A stretch of 64,000 nt of DNA from a bacterium (GTDB lineage Bacteria > Armatimonadota > Fimbriimonadia > Fimbriimonadales > Fimbriimonadaceae), in NCBI GenBank assembly GCA_027485645.1, contig JAIXQR010000001.1, forward strand, positions 613,632-677,631. The letters are read 5' to 3'. Of the stretch, positions 50,299 to 58,783 are shown piece by piece. The first letter of the stretch is position 1. Each line of letters opens with the position of its first letter. The notes under the pieces are model-generated. The model had not been told where the DNA came from. It did not search any database and saw only the letters and a list, made by a program, of their open reading frames with translations. The translations under genes were made by a program, and so were the position numbers.

Positions 50299-51222
50299 TC
50301 AGAGGAACTTGCGAAACTGGGCGGGGCCGGCAAAGGTGAGGAGGTACCGCGCATAGGTTTGCCAGCGAAGGGGATTGAGGCGAAGCGATTTTTTGTAACT
50401 TCGGCGGGCGTCTTCGGGCTTGCCGTTTAGCATTTGCACCGTGCCGAGGGCGGCGAAGTTGAAGGACATGGCCCCAAACTCGCCGACGTCGCGAGGGTGT
50501 AGCCGGCCAGCTTTCAGGTTCGCGTCAAGGCGTTCATGAATCCACTCTCGAAGCATTTCGTCGTCGCGCCAAATTCGTTCGAGCTTGTGGCTGGCGTTCG
50601 CGCCATGGACACGGTAGAGGGTGAGAGGGGCGTCGACGAAGCCGACGTCGGCGACTTCGGCCACGCGGAACCACATTTCCCAATCGCCACTGCCGAAGTA
50701 CCGTTCGTTGAACCCGCCGAGTTCACGAAGGATTTCGGTCCGCGCAAGGGCGGCGCTGGCGATGATCTTGTTTTCGAAGACCAAGCCGAGCAAAATGTCC
50801 CCGGTTTCGAATCGGGGGAATCGGAAGCCGAGAGGATTGCCTTCGGTTCGGTTGCTATCTCCATCGATGAAATAGCCGCCAGTGTGCACGAGGCCGACTT
50901 CGGGATGGGCATCTAATAGGGCGACCTGCTTCTCGAGCTTTTCTGGGAGCCAAACGTCGTCGTCATTCAGGATGGCAACGAGTTCGCCTTCGGCGGCGGC
51001 CAACGCAACGTTAAGCGATCCGTAGGTGCCGAGGTTGTCTTCGTTGAAGATGGTCTTCAGGTCGGTTTGGCGCGAGAGCCATTCTCGGGTGCCATCCGTG
51101 CTGCCGTCATCGATGGCGATGATTTCGAAGTCTCGGTAGGTTTGGTTGCGAATGCCCTCTAGCGCCTCCGGCAGGTAGCGAAAGTGGTTGTAGCAGGTGA
51201 GCAAAACCGAGACACGAGGCAC
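50299..51222 (-). CDS. Glycosyltransferase family 2
   Basis: A 307-residue GT-A fold enzyme. It begins VSVLLTCYNHFRYLPEALEGI, has EIIAIDDGSTDGT and the metal-binding ILNDDDVW, with a C-terminal helical region of about 90 residues. Such enzymes add sugars to surface polysaccharide or lipid. GTG 51222, four bases after the pyroglutamyl peptidase gene stop. Confidence 0.9.
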   Translation of the reverse strand: MPRVSVLLTCYNHFRYLPEALEGIRNQTYRDFEIIAIDDGSTDGTREWLSRQTDLKTIFNEDNLGTYGSLNVALAAAEGELVAILNDDDVWLPEKLEKQVALLDAHPEVGLVHTGGYFIDGDSNRTEGNPLGFRFPRFETGDILLGLVFENKIIASAALARTEILRELGGFNERYFGSGDWEMWFRVAEVADVGFVDAPLTLYRVHGANASHKLERIWRDDEMLREWIHERLDANLKAGRLHPRDVGEFGAMSFNFAALGTVQMLNGKPEDARRSYKKSLRLNPLRWQTYARYLLTFAGPAQFRKFL

Positions 51223-51226
51223 CGCT

Positions 51227-51766
51227 CTAGTTTAGTTCTTTCAGCACGGTCTGAAATCTCTGATGCATTTCCTCGCGTGACATGTGATCGTCGCCGGGGA
51301 CATGGAGAAAGCCGACCTTCGTGCCCGGGAGGGTGCCTAAGGCGCGGTAGAGCGCATAATTGCAAAGGTAGTGACCTGGGCTGCCGCTGAGGCCGGTGGT
51401 GCCGTCGAGGACCCATTGGATCAGCTGAGAGTTGTTCCACAGGGAAGAGTTTCGGAAAAACGGGCCATCGGGCTCGATGAGTCCGGGCTGAGCCACGCCG
51501 GTTGCATCGGCGGTATCGCCGTTAAGATTCCAACCGAAGAGTTCGGGAGTGAATTTTCTCCTTCCGGCGGCGACTCCGAGCATGAGTAACCGTCGCGGCG
51601 GCGTTCCTTGGCACTCAGCCAAGAACGATTCCACCCCCGCAAACGTGACCGGAAGGATTCGGAAAGGCAACCCGGAGTTTTCGGCAAGATAGCTCGACGG
51701 GTTGTCGTGGATGTTGAGGAACGGTCCGAATCCGGTGATCAGCAGGTCGACGGCGGTGGATTGCAC
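51227..51766 (-). CDS. pcp: Pyroglutamyl peptidase I-like (C15) protein
   Basis: A 179-residue cysteine peptidase that removes N-terminal pyroglutamate. It begins LLITGFGPFLNIHDNPSS, with LMLGVAAGRRKFTPELFGWN (candidate catalytic Glu), the nucleophile in HYLCNYALYRAL and the His in VGFLHVPGD. All three catalytic residues are in place though the protein is shorter (about 200 usual) and divergent. GTG 51766. It is translated with the GT2 gene but without a clear link. Confidence 0.82.
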   Translation of the reverse strand: MQSTAVDLLITGFGPFLNIHDNPSSYLAENSGLPFRILPVTFAGVESFLAECQGTPPRRLLMLGVAAGRRKFTPELFGWNLNGDTADATGVAQPGLIEPDGPFFRNSSLWNNSQLIQWVLDGTTGLSGSPGHYLCNYALYRALGTLPGTKVGFLHVPGDDHMSREEMHQRFQTVLKELN

Positions 51767-51783
51767 TGGGACTTATTGTGGAA

Positions 51784-52950
51784 TCAATTGATCGGTAGTT
51801 CGTTCGCTTTCTTTGCAGCGGCACGCTTTCGCATTGAGAAGACGGCTGCGATCGGTAATCCAATCATAACTACAGCGCCAACTGCCGCTATCTGCATCGT
51901 TTGTTCCTGTTGGAAATTCCTTCTCTCGATGACCGGGTAGGGAGGCTCCTCCCAATCTGACCAGAACCGATGGTCCCAATCGGGATGCTCTCCCTTGTTG
52001 AGTCGTTCCATCATGTAGGCGGTGCGCTTCTGGTGAACTGTCTCACCGTCTTTGCGGATTCGAAGATAGAGTTTCGATCCTTCTGTTTTTCCGGTTAGTA
52101 GCTCTTTGTTGCCAATCAGGGGATCGACTTCGGAATCTGAAAAGTCGGACAGGGCCCTTCGGGTCCGCATCAGGTCCGCAGTGCGGTACGCAGCGACGGT
52201 CGTTCCTGCGCTTGAAACAGTAGGACGGCATCGAGCGATTGCCGCGAATACGTCCGGTGATTCATAGGCCGCGCCCATCATGACTAGCCCGCACAACCCG
52301 ATGGCGATTTCTTCTCTTTTCAGAGAAAAGGCGAGATAGTCGTAGAGGGCCCGATCCTCCTTTCCGCGAGTTTTGGCAGCTAGCCAGCACAACACTTGCA
52401 GTTGAATCCGCTCGCGCCCGAAGTGAGCGTCAGGGCGAATCTTAAGCCCGAGCTCAATCTGACGAGCAGCTTCATCGAGCTGCTTGACTTCGGACTTCTT
52501 TGCGCCTCTTTTTAGCCAATCGTGCGCGAGGAAGGTGCCGTAGTTGGCACGGAACCGGTACATCTCTTCTTTGTTGCCCAGCCTGAGGACTTTAGAAGCC
52601 AAGATCACCTCGATCGCTGACTTGCTGTCTCCAAGTCGGTCATAGGCCACGGCGATATCGTCGGCCATTTCTGCAGGAAGGATCGTTCCCTTTTTGTGGC
52701 GTCCGGTTCGCATCTCGTAGTACTTCTTGGGGTAGCGATCAAATCGACCCGCTGCGGCACGAATGACGAGCTCGCCGATCAGAAGGCCCTTCTCATGCGA
52801 ACTCTTAGCCTTGTTTATTTCCTCAAGGAGGCTCATGTTCTTGAGTTCGAACTCGACGGTGTCGGTGTCGTTGATGCATGCCCGACCTAACGAGGGCACG
52901 AGTAACGTTAGGCACGCGGTGGTGAGGAGGAGACTTCGGATTGGCGTCAT
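51784..52950 (-). CDS. Exported protein with helical repeats and C-terminal membrane anchor
   Basis: A 388-residue protein with a signal peptide (ends GRAC, so the Cys may be part of a lipobox-like site), helical pairs of TPR type (about residues 90-260, for example EMADDIAVAYDRLGDSKSAIEVI) and a single C-terminal membrane helix (about 355-375) with a basic tail. I cannot name a family. ATG 52950. It diverges from the GH76 gene. Confidence 0.6.
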   Translation of the reverse strand: MTPIRSLLLTTACLTLLVPSLGRACINDTDTVEFELKNMSLLEEINKAKSSHEKGLLIGELVIRAAAGRFDRYPKKYYEMRTGRHKKGTILPAEMADDIAVAYDRLGDSKSAIEVILASKVLRLGNKEEMYRFRANYGTFLAHDWLKRGAKKSEVKQLDEAARQIELGLKIRPDAHFGRERIQLQVLCWLAAKTRGKEDRALYDYLAFSLKREEIAIGLCGLVMMGAAYESPDVFAAIARCRPTVSSAGTTVAAYRTADLMRTRRALSDFSDSEVDPLIGNKELLTGKTEGSKLYLRIRKDGETVHQKRTAYMMERLNKGEHPDWDHRFWSDWEEPPYPVIERRNFQQEQTMQIAAVGAVVMIGLPIAAVFSMRKRAAAKKANELPIN

Positions 52951-53040
52951 GGGAGCACGTACTTTAATAAGTGTTTCAAGGGACCATTTCGTTCAATCTC
53001 AAGATGAAATTCCTCAAAGTCCCAGGACATTGCATTCTTT

Positions 53041-53068
53041 TTGTCTCCGATCACTCTGACGCTATGAT
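53041..53068 (+). promoter_or_regulatory. Candidate promoter of the GH76 gene
   Basis: TTGTCT at 53041-53046 and TATGAT at 53063-53068 are 16 bases apart. Transcription would start about ten bases ahead of ATG 53087, with CGGAG as the ribosome site. Confidence 0.5.
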
Positions 53069-53086
53069 AGATCCGGAGATGTTTTG

Positions 53087-54097
53087 ATGATCGCCGCTCT
53101 GTTGCTTGCTTTTCCATCCCTCAATCCTGCTCAAACCTCGAGCCTTGAGTTCGAAAGGGTGATCGAGGCTTACTCCGTGCCGAACTCAAGCCTACTGGCG
53201 GAGTCCATTTCTTCGGATGGCAAGGCGAGCGGCGTGGCGTTCAACTGGACTGTTGGAGTGGTGTTGAGCGCCTGGGTTGCGGCGGCTCGGGTGGACACTA
53301 CTTTGCGGCCTGGTTTGATCCGGTATGCAAACGCGGTTGAGGTGTATTGGAACCCGAAAGGACCCGTGCCGGGCTATGACGTGCTGCCGGGTCCGAAGCC
53401 GGTCGACCGCTACTACGACGACAACGCCTGGATGGCGATGGCGCTCGTCGAGACTTTTGAACTGACCAAGGAGCCGCGGTTTCTGGATCGGGCCGAGAAG
53501 GCTCTGATTTACGCGCTCAGCGGGGAAGACGCAAAGCTGGGTGGCGGCATTTACTGGCGCGAGTCTGACAAGGCGTCGAAGAACACGTGTTCCAATGCGC
53601 CGGTAGCGGCGGCATGCCTCGCGGTGGCGAAGCATCGGGACGGAAAAAAACTCCGGGCAAAGGCGCGGGAAATCTACGACTGGACCCGCGCGAACCTGCG
53701 TGATCCGTCGGACGGTTTGTACTGGGATAGCATCGACCTGACCGGCAAGATCGAGAAAACGAAGTGGAGCTACAACTCCGCCTTGATGCTTCGTACGGCA
53801 AGGGAGCTGCGTCTGCCCGAGGCAAATGACCTCGCCAAGGCTTGCTATCGGCGATGGGTTGACCCAGAGTCGCAAGTCATTCGCGATGAAGGGCGCTTCG
53901 CTCACCTCCTGTTTGAAAACTTGCTCCCGTATCAAAGAGTGCTCGGGTTTGATCCGGTGAAGTCCCTTGCCTCGATCCCAGTGGGAAGCGATGGCTGGTA
54001 CGGCAAGCGCTGGGACCGGCTTGATTCCGCAAAGAACCAGGAGTTGATTGATCAGGTCTCGTACCTGCGGGCGAAGTACGTGCTTCGGGGCCAATGA
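53087..54097 (+). CDS. Glycoside hydrolase family 76-like (alpha-1,6-mannanase)
   Basis: A 336-residue exported protein with a short signal. The catalytic double Asp is visible in YYDDNAWMAMAL (about residues 108-119), and the (alpha/alpha)6 barrel pattern continues in GGGIYWRES, WSYNSALML and a Trp-rich C-terminus. GH76 enzymes cut alpha-1,6-mannan. Start ATG 53087 with CGGAG nine bases ahead; a TTG at 53084 is not needed. Confidence 0.82.
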   Translation: MIAALLLAFPSLNPAQTSSLEFERVIEAYSVPNSSLLAESISSDGKASGVAFNWTVGVVLSAWVAAARVDTTLRPGLIRYANAVEVYWNPKGPVPGYDVLPGPKPVDRYYDDNAWMAMALVETFELTKEPRFLDRAEKALIYALSGEDAKLGGGIYWRESDKASKNTCSNAPVAAACLAVAKHRDGKKLRAKAREIYDWTRANLRDPSDGLYWDSIDLTGKIEKTKWSYNSALMLRTARELRLPEANDLAKACYRRWVDPESQVIRDEGRFAHLLFENLLPYQRVLGFDPVKSLASIPVGSDGWYGKRWDRLDSAKNQELIDQVSYLRAKYVLRGQ

Positions 54098-54113
54098 GGC
54101 GGGAACGCGAAGC

Positions 54114-54503
54114 CTAGGCCCCGTCCGTCTCAGTTAGGTGCGCAGTTACGAATTTACGAATCGCGCGCGCGGATTCAATCGCTGGCTGGATATCCAGTTC
54201 GGTGACTTGCAGCCCCGGGTACCGGCTCGCGACGGCATATGGGGTGAGCAATTCAGCGTCGTTTCGGATAGATTCAGCCGTCGGGAAGGCGGGCAAAAGG
54301 AGCTCGATCAACAACGGAAGAGAATGCGTTTTCCGGAACTCAATCTCGTTTTCGATAAGAAGACTTTTTAGATACTTCTCTGATGCCTGCTGGGCGAGAA
54401 ATGCGATGCTGTTTTTGAATCTACTTTCAGCAGCGAACAGTTCTTCAGCTAAGTCGAAGTCTTCGGCTGCTCGGTCAAGCCACTCAAGCGTGATCTGCTT
54501 CAT
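54114..54503 (-). CDS. HEPN-domain protein
   Basis: A 129-residue all-helical protein typical of the HEPN family (PF05168 type): YLKSLLIENEIEFRKTHSLPLLI in parts, and YAVASRYPGLQV. The Arg-x4-6-His ribonuclease motif of toxic HEPN proteins is not evident; only Arg-Lys-Thr-His is seen. It overlaps the nucleotidyltransferase gene by 20 bases, which is the standard MNT-HEPN arrangement. ATG 54503 is chosen; an upstream frame opens to 54539. Confidence 0.8.
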   Translation of the reverse strand: MKQITLEWLDRAAEDFDLAEELFAAESRFKNSIAFLAQQASEKYLKSLLIENEIEFRKTHSLPLLIELLLPAFPTAESIRNDAELLTPYAVASRYPGLQVTELDIQPAIESARAIRKFVTAHLTETDGA

Positions 54504-54813
54504 AGAGGAGAACCCCTTCCCTTGCAACTTCGAAGCCAATTGTTCCGAGCACGCCCCAACGGCTCTTCACTTCTTGCGGAGTGAGGGCAACGACGTCGAT
54601 TGGCACCCTCATTCCGCGAAGAGCGACCAACATTTGTACTTGGCGTTGATGGTACGAGTCGGCGCTGTCTGTTTCGACCCAAAGATCAACGTCGCTATCT
54701 TCGGTAGCTGCACCGGTCGCGTGGCTGCCAAACAGGAAAATCTTCCTAACGCCCGGTACTGCTTGTAACCGGGAGACGATTTCATCCTTAACGCTTGGTT
54801 CCAGCGTGACCAT
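54484..54813 (-). CDS. MNT-type minimal nucleotidyltransferase
   Basis: A 109-residue protein with the signature FLFGSHATGAATEDSDVDL (GS...SDxDL), whose Asp residues bind metal. MNT proteins pair with HEPN partners; some AMPylate them as antitoxins. ATG 54813 is used. The frame continues upstream through the tRNA-Leu gene, but that part is tRNA sequence and not protein. Confidence 0.85.
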   Translation of the reverse strand: MVTLEPSVKDEIVSRLQAVPGVRKIFLFGSHATGAATEDSDVDLWVETDSADSYHQRQVQMLVALRGMRVPIDVVALTPQEVKSRWGVLGTIGFEVAREGVLLYEADHA

Positions 54814-54841
54814 GATTCTTTTGACGTTCCAGAGAGCGGCT

Positions 54842-54927
54842 TGGTGCCCGGGGCGAGACTCGAACTCGCACGCTCTTGCAAGCAAGGGATTTTAAGTCCC
54901 CTGTGTCTACCATTTCACCACCCGGGC
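54842..54927 (-). tRNA. trnL: tRNA-Leu (anticodon UAA)
   Basis: A complete class II tRNA on the minus strand: acceptor GCCCGGG with CCCGGGC, anticodon loop CTTAAAA reading UAA for Leu, a long variable arm, T-loop GTTCGAGTC, discriminator A as for tRNA-Leu, and the 3' CCA encoded at 54842-54844. Confidence 0.97.
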
Positions 54928-54939
54928 TCCGGCTCAGTG

Positions 54940-54967
54940 GCCGCCCCTAGATTGTACTAGGGGCGGC
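54940..54967 (-). terminator. Stem-loop between the S9 peptidase and tRNA-Leu genes
   Basis: An 11-base-pair GC-rich stem (54940-54950 with 54957-54967, loop of six) lies nine bases after the peptidase stop and ahead of the tRNA. There is no T-run, so it may act as a processing or termination element. Confidence 0.5.
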
Positions 54968-54975
54968 TGGGAGCA

Positions 54976-57354
54976 TTACTTTCCGGCGATGTAAGGGCCC
55001 CACCACTTCTGGATGAAGGCGAGGTAGATCGCGTGGCGGTCTCGGCTGTCCATGTCTCCGCCCATTCCGTGGCCACCCGTTGGGTCGAGGGCCAGCTCAA
55101 CGAGCGGTCCGCGGCCGTACTGCAGGAGCTTTCGATAAACGTTCACGGTGTCTTGGAAGAGGACGTTGTCATCTTCCATGCCGTGAAGAAGAAGCAGCGG
55201 CGAGCGCAGGTTCTTCGCAAGGTAGGTCAAGGAGTACTTGTCGAGGTCATCCGGTTTGCCATTCGGAACGGCGCCGATAACGCCGGTCGTGTACCAAGTG
55301 TTGTAGTTCTGCCATTCGGTTGGCCCCGCTCCGGCGATGCCGAGGGTGAACACGTCTGGGGCGGAGTACATGCACATCTGCGTCTGGAATCCGCCGAAGC
55401 TCCAGCCATTTAGGGCGACCTTCTTTGGATCTACGCCGTGGTTTTGGATCAAGAACTTTGCGCAGTCGCTCAGGTCCTCGGTCTGTGGAATACCGGGCTG
55501 CTCAAAGTTGGCCTTGCCAAACACGTTGCCGTATCCGCTCTGGCCGCGCGTGTCAATGGTTACGGTGACGTAACCCAAAACACGAGTGAGGTACTGGTTG
55601 AACCAGTACGCGGTGCTGTTCAGTGCGCCGTCTTCAACCGACTTTCCGGTTCCCAGCGGGCCGCCATAGACGTAGATCATTAACGGCCGCTTTTCGTTCG
55701 GCTTCATGTCGGCCGGCTTGAACATAAAGCCGTGAATGGTTTGTCCGTGTCGGTTCTTGAACTCAAAGAGCGACGGCTTGACCTTGTTGTTTCGCTCGAA
55801 GATGCTCGTGCGGTGCGAGGTCGTGATTCGCTTTTCGCCGCCATCCATCACGAAAGTTTCCGTGAGGTTGCTCCAGTTTCGGAACTGGGCGGCAATCTGC
55901 TTGGTCGAGTCGCTGATCGCAGGCTCGGTGTAGAAGCCGTCTTGTCGAGTGAGGCGCTTCATTTCGAAGTCGGCCATGTTCACGGCATAGAGGTCGTTTC
56001 GGGCTTGATGCTCCTTGTTCGCGGTGACGAAGAGAGTCTTGCCATCTGGCGAGATTCGCTGTGGGTAGGCCTCGTAGTCGCCCTTCGTGATCTGGGTTGC
56101 GCCTTCGGTGGCGGGGTCCAGCATCCAGGCGTGTCGGTAGCCCGACGCGTCGAGCAACGCAATGACCTTCGAGCCATCGGGGGTGAAGAACGGATCCGCC
56201 ATGCCGGGGGTGCCGTGCTCACCATCTGGCTTCGACTTGTAAATCGTCTTGAGTTCTTTCTTCTCAAGGTCGGCGACAACAACGGCGAAGTCCTTCTGGA
56301 TTCGCTTCCAAGTCGCGAAGACGACCTTCTTCGAGTCAGCGCTCCAAGCTCTCTCGCTTAGCGATAGCTCCTGCCACTCCTTTCCACCGGCCCACTTCCA
56401 TACTTCCCAAGGCTTCTGCTCTGGCTTCGTTGGGTCGTCATTGGCGGAGATGTCGTACACAAACAGGTACTGCTCGTTCTTAAACTCGTCGTCCGATACG
56501 CCTCGACCGGTGGTTACGGCCTTTGCGAATCGATCTCGGTAGGAGATGTACTGGATTTGCCGGTCTTGGCCGGTGTCGCGTCCGCCGTTGATGAGGAGCT
56601 TTTTGCCATCGGGCGAGATGTTGTAGCCGAAGACGGGGAGGCTGTTGGGCAAGTCTGGGTTCAACTGCTCAACAATCGGGCTGTTGAACTTGACGCGGTA
56701 GACGCTGCCGCCCCGGGAGTACGTGAAGCCATCGGCAGCTGGCGTGTACTTTGGCTGCGATTCGTTGTCTTTGGTCTTGGTCAGACGTTCTGGCTTCGCT
56801 TCTCCGAGCTTCCAGCGGTAGACGTCGCCTTTGAAGGTCATCAAGATTTCGTCGCTTTTCGGCGACCAGTTGACTTCGCTGATTCCGTTGTAGTTAGGCT
56901 GCGGCTCGCGTCGCTTCGCGTCTTCTTCCTTTCGCTTGAGTCGCCATTCGCGGTACTCAAGGTCATTCATCAGTTCGACCTTTTGCCACTCTTCGTCTTC
57001 TTTTCGATACCGTTCGACCGCCTTAAGGGCATCGCGGTCGAAGGCCGACATGAGCTGCGGGCTGGTCAGTCGCTTGCTCTCACCCGACTTGGTGTCGTAA
57101 AGCCAAAGGTCGTTGCCTCGGTCGTCGATTGGGTTCCAGAGGTAGGCCAAGTACCGGTCATCGGGTGACCACTTGAGGCCGCGCGCGGTCTTGCCATTGA
57201 ATCCGCGACGAGGAAAAAGATCATCAAATCGGAGTCCAGCCTTGGTTTCTAGCTGAGCGAGGACGGAATTTTCGTTCAGTGGCGGGACGGTTGGTGCGGG
57301 CAATGACGACTTAGCCTGAAATGCTAGGAGAGTTGCGGTGAGAAGGAACGTCAT
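54976..57354 (-). CDS. Exported S9 family prolyl oligopeptidase-like peptidase
   Basis: A 792-residue protein with a short signal peptide, a beta-propeller (about residues 50-530, repeated WSPKSDEI, FSWS-like blocks) and a C-terminal alpha/beta hydrolase. Catalytic residues: Ser in NGWSFGGFQ, Asp in LLHGMEDDNVLF, and His in DPTGGHGMGG. It resembles dipeptidyl peptidase IV or acylaminoacyl peptidase. ATG 57354 is chosen; the open frame upstream is antisense to the CCA gene. Confidence 0.92.
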   Translation of the reverse strand: MTFLLTATLLAFQAKSSLPAPTVPPLNENSVLAQLETKAGLRFDDLFPRRGFNGKTARGLKWSPDDRYLAYLWNPIDDRGNDLWLYDTKSGESKRLTSPQLMSAFDRDALKAVERYRKEDEEWQKVELMNDLEYREWRLKRKEEDAKRREPQPNYNGISEVNWSPKSDEILMTFKGDVYRWKLGEAKPERLTKTKDNESQPKYTPAADGFTYSRGGSVYRVKFNSPIVEQLNPDLPNSLPVFGYNISPDGKKLLINGGRDTGQDRQIQYISYRDRFAKAVTTGRGVSDDEFKNEQYLFVYDISANDDPTKPEQKPWEVWKWAGGKEWQELSLSERAWSADSKKVVFATWKRIQKDFAVVVADLEKKELKTIYKSKPDGEHGTPGMADPFFTPDGSKVIALLDASGYRHAWMLDPATEGATQITKGDYEAYPQRISPDGKTLFVTANKEHQARNDLYAVNMADFEMKRLTRQDGFYTEPAISDSTKQIAAQFRNWSNLTETFVMDGGEKRITTSHRTSIFERNNKVKPSLFEFKNRHGQTIHGFMFKPADMKPNEKRPLMIYVYGGPLGTGKSVEDGALNSTAYWFNQYLTRVLGYVTVTIDTRGQSGYGNVFGKANFEQPGIPQTEDLSDCAKFLIQNHGVDPKKVALNGWSFGGFQTQMCMYSAPDVFTLGIAGAGPTEWQNYNTWYTTGVIGAVPNGKPDDLDKYSLTYLAKNLRSPLLLLHGMEDDNVLFQDTVNVYRKLLQYGRGPLVELALDPTGGHGMGGDMDSRDRHAIYLAFIQKWWGPYIAGK

Positions 57355-57397
57355 AGAATGTGCCTGTTTTACCGAATACGGTCTAACGGAGATAATC

Positions 57398-58783
57398 GTG
57401 CCGACACTTGACTTGCCCCGAATCCATCCCGTGCTGGGAAAAGTCGCGGCTGCGCTTCGCGGAACGGCCTGGGAAAGTGATCTCTTTCTCGTTGGTGGGG
57501 CAGTGCGAGATGCGCTACTTGGAAATGTCGCTAGCGATGACTTCGACCTCGTCACTCAGGGCGATGCTGGTGCTCTCGTGCCGTTTTTGTACGAGGCGGG
57601 ATTGGCGGACCACTATCCGGTGACCTACGAGCAATTCGGCACGGCGATGCTTTCAATCGACGGTGTAGCAGTTGAATTTATTACCGCTCGGGCGGAGAGC
57701 TATCGCGGCGAATCGCGGAAACCGACGGTGGAGCCTGCGGACTATATGCAGGATGCGCTTCGGCGGGATTTCACGGTGAACTCGCTTCGGGCGGACTTGT
57801 TCACGGGTGAAGTGGTTGACACGCTTGGGACAGGGCTGTCGGATATGCAGGATCGGCTATTGCGCACGCCCAAAGATCCGCGCACGACGTTTGCGGAGGA
57901 CCCACTTCGGATGCTGCGCGCGGTTCGTTTTCGCTGGAAGCTAGGCTTCTCACCTGCGCCGGGTCTCTACGAAGCGATTGCCGAGGAAAGCCACCGGCTG
58001 GAGATCATCAGTGCGGAGCGCATCCGCGACGAGATGAACAAGATTCTGATGCTGCGCTCGGCTGCGCTGGCTTTTCAGGATTTGATGTCGCTGGGCTTGC
58101 TCGACCGGATGTTGCCGGAGTTTCGGACGATGATCGGCGTGACGCAGGGGCACTATCACGATGCCGATGTTTGGGGGCATACCCTGAAGGTCCTGGATAA
58201 CTCGGCGGCGGTCGGTGATCCGTTGGTAGTCCGGTGGGCGGCGATGCTGCACGACGTCGCGAAGCCAGTGACGCGGACCATCGAGGAGGATGGTCGTATC
58301 CGGTTCTTTAACCATGAAGTCATCGGGGCCCAGATGTCGCTTGAGATGTTGCGGCGGTTGAAGTTTTCGGAGCGAGACGCTGTGGCGGTCAGTCACCTTG
58401 TCCGCGGTCATATGCGGATTGGCAGCGCACCAACTTTCTCGGCCAGCGCGGCCCGGCGGCTGTGGCGAGAATACGGCGAGGCAGTGGATGATTTGCTCCG
58501 ACTGGTTGAGGCAGATGCCAATGGCCTTAAGGCGGGCGTGCGCCAGCTTGATCTCGGTCCGGTGCGAGCGCAACTGGCAGCGGTTTCGCAAGCGACACCG
58601 CCGGACCAATTGCAATCTCCGCTGACGGGCGGGCAGATAATGGAGATCACGGGGCTATCCGCCGGTTCGGAAATCGGGAAGTGGAAGGCTTGGCTAACCG
58701 AACTGGTGCTTAACGGGGATTTGGCCGTCGGGGATGAATCCGGCGCAAGAGAGAGGCTTGTTGCGGCCCTAAAGACCGAGTAG
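57398..58783 (+). CDS. cca: CCA tRNA nucleotidyltransferase / poly(A) polymerase-family with HD domain
   Basis: A 461-residue class II nucleotidyltransferase. It has FLVGGAVRDALLG, ASDDFDLV (metal Asp pair), EDPLRMLRAVRF and an HD-like MLHDVAKPVT in the C-terminal half. It adds or repairs the tRNA 3' CCA. Both tRNAs in the window already encode CCA, so repair is the likely role. GTG 57398 follows GGAG by six bases. Its 3' end overlaps recN by 15 bases in convergent orientation. Confidence 0.92.
   Translation: MPTLDLPRIHPVLGKVAAALRGTAWESDLFLVGGAVRDALLGNVASDDFDLVTQGDAGALVPFLYEAGLADHYPVTYEQFGTAMLSIDGVAVEFITARAESYRGESRKPTVEPADYMQDALRRDFTVNSLRADLFTGEVVDTLGTGLSDMQDRLLRTPKDPRTTFAEDPLRMLRAVRFRWKLGFSPAPGLYEAIAEESHRLEIISAERIRDEMNKILMLRSAALAFQDLMSLGLLDRMLPEFRTMIGVTQGHYHDADVWGHTLKVLDNSAAVGDPLVVRWAAMLHDVAKPVTRTIEEDGRIRFFNHEVIGAQMSLEMLRRLKFSERDAVAVSHLVRGHMRIGSAPTFSASAARRLWREYGEAVDDLLRLVEADANGLKAGVRQLDLGPVRAQLAAVSQATPPDQLQSPLTGGQIMEITGLSAGSEIGKWKAWLTELVLNGDLAVGDESGARERLVAALKTE

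Noticed and set aside
54484-54885. Longer start for the MNT gene running into tRNA-Leu
   Set aside because: The extra residues are translated tRNA sequence; ATG 54813 gives the normal MNT N-terminus.
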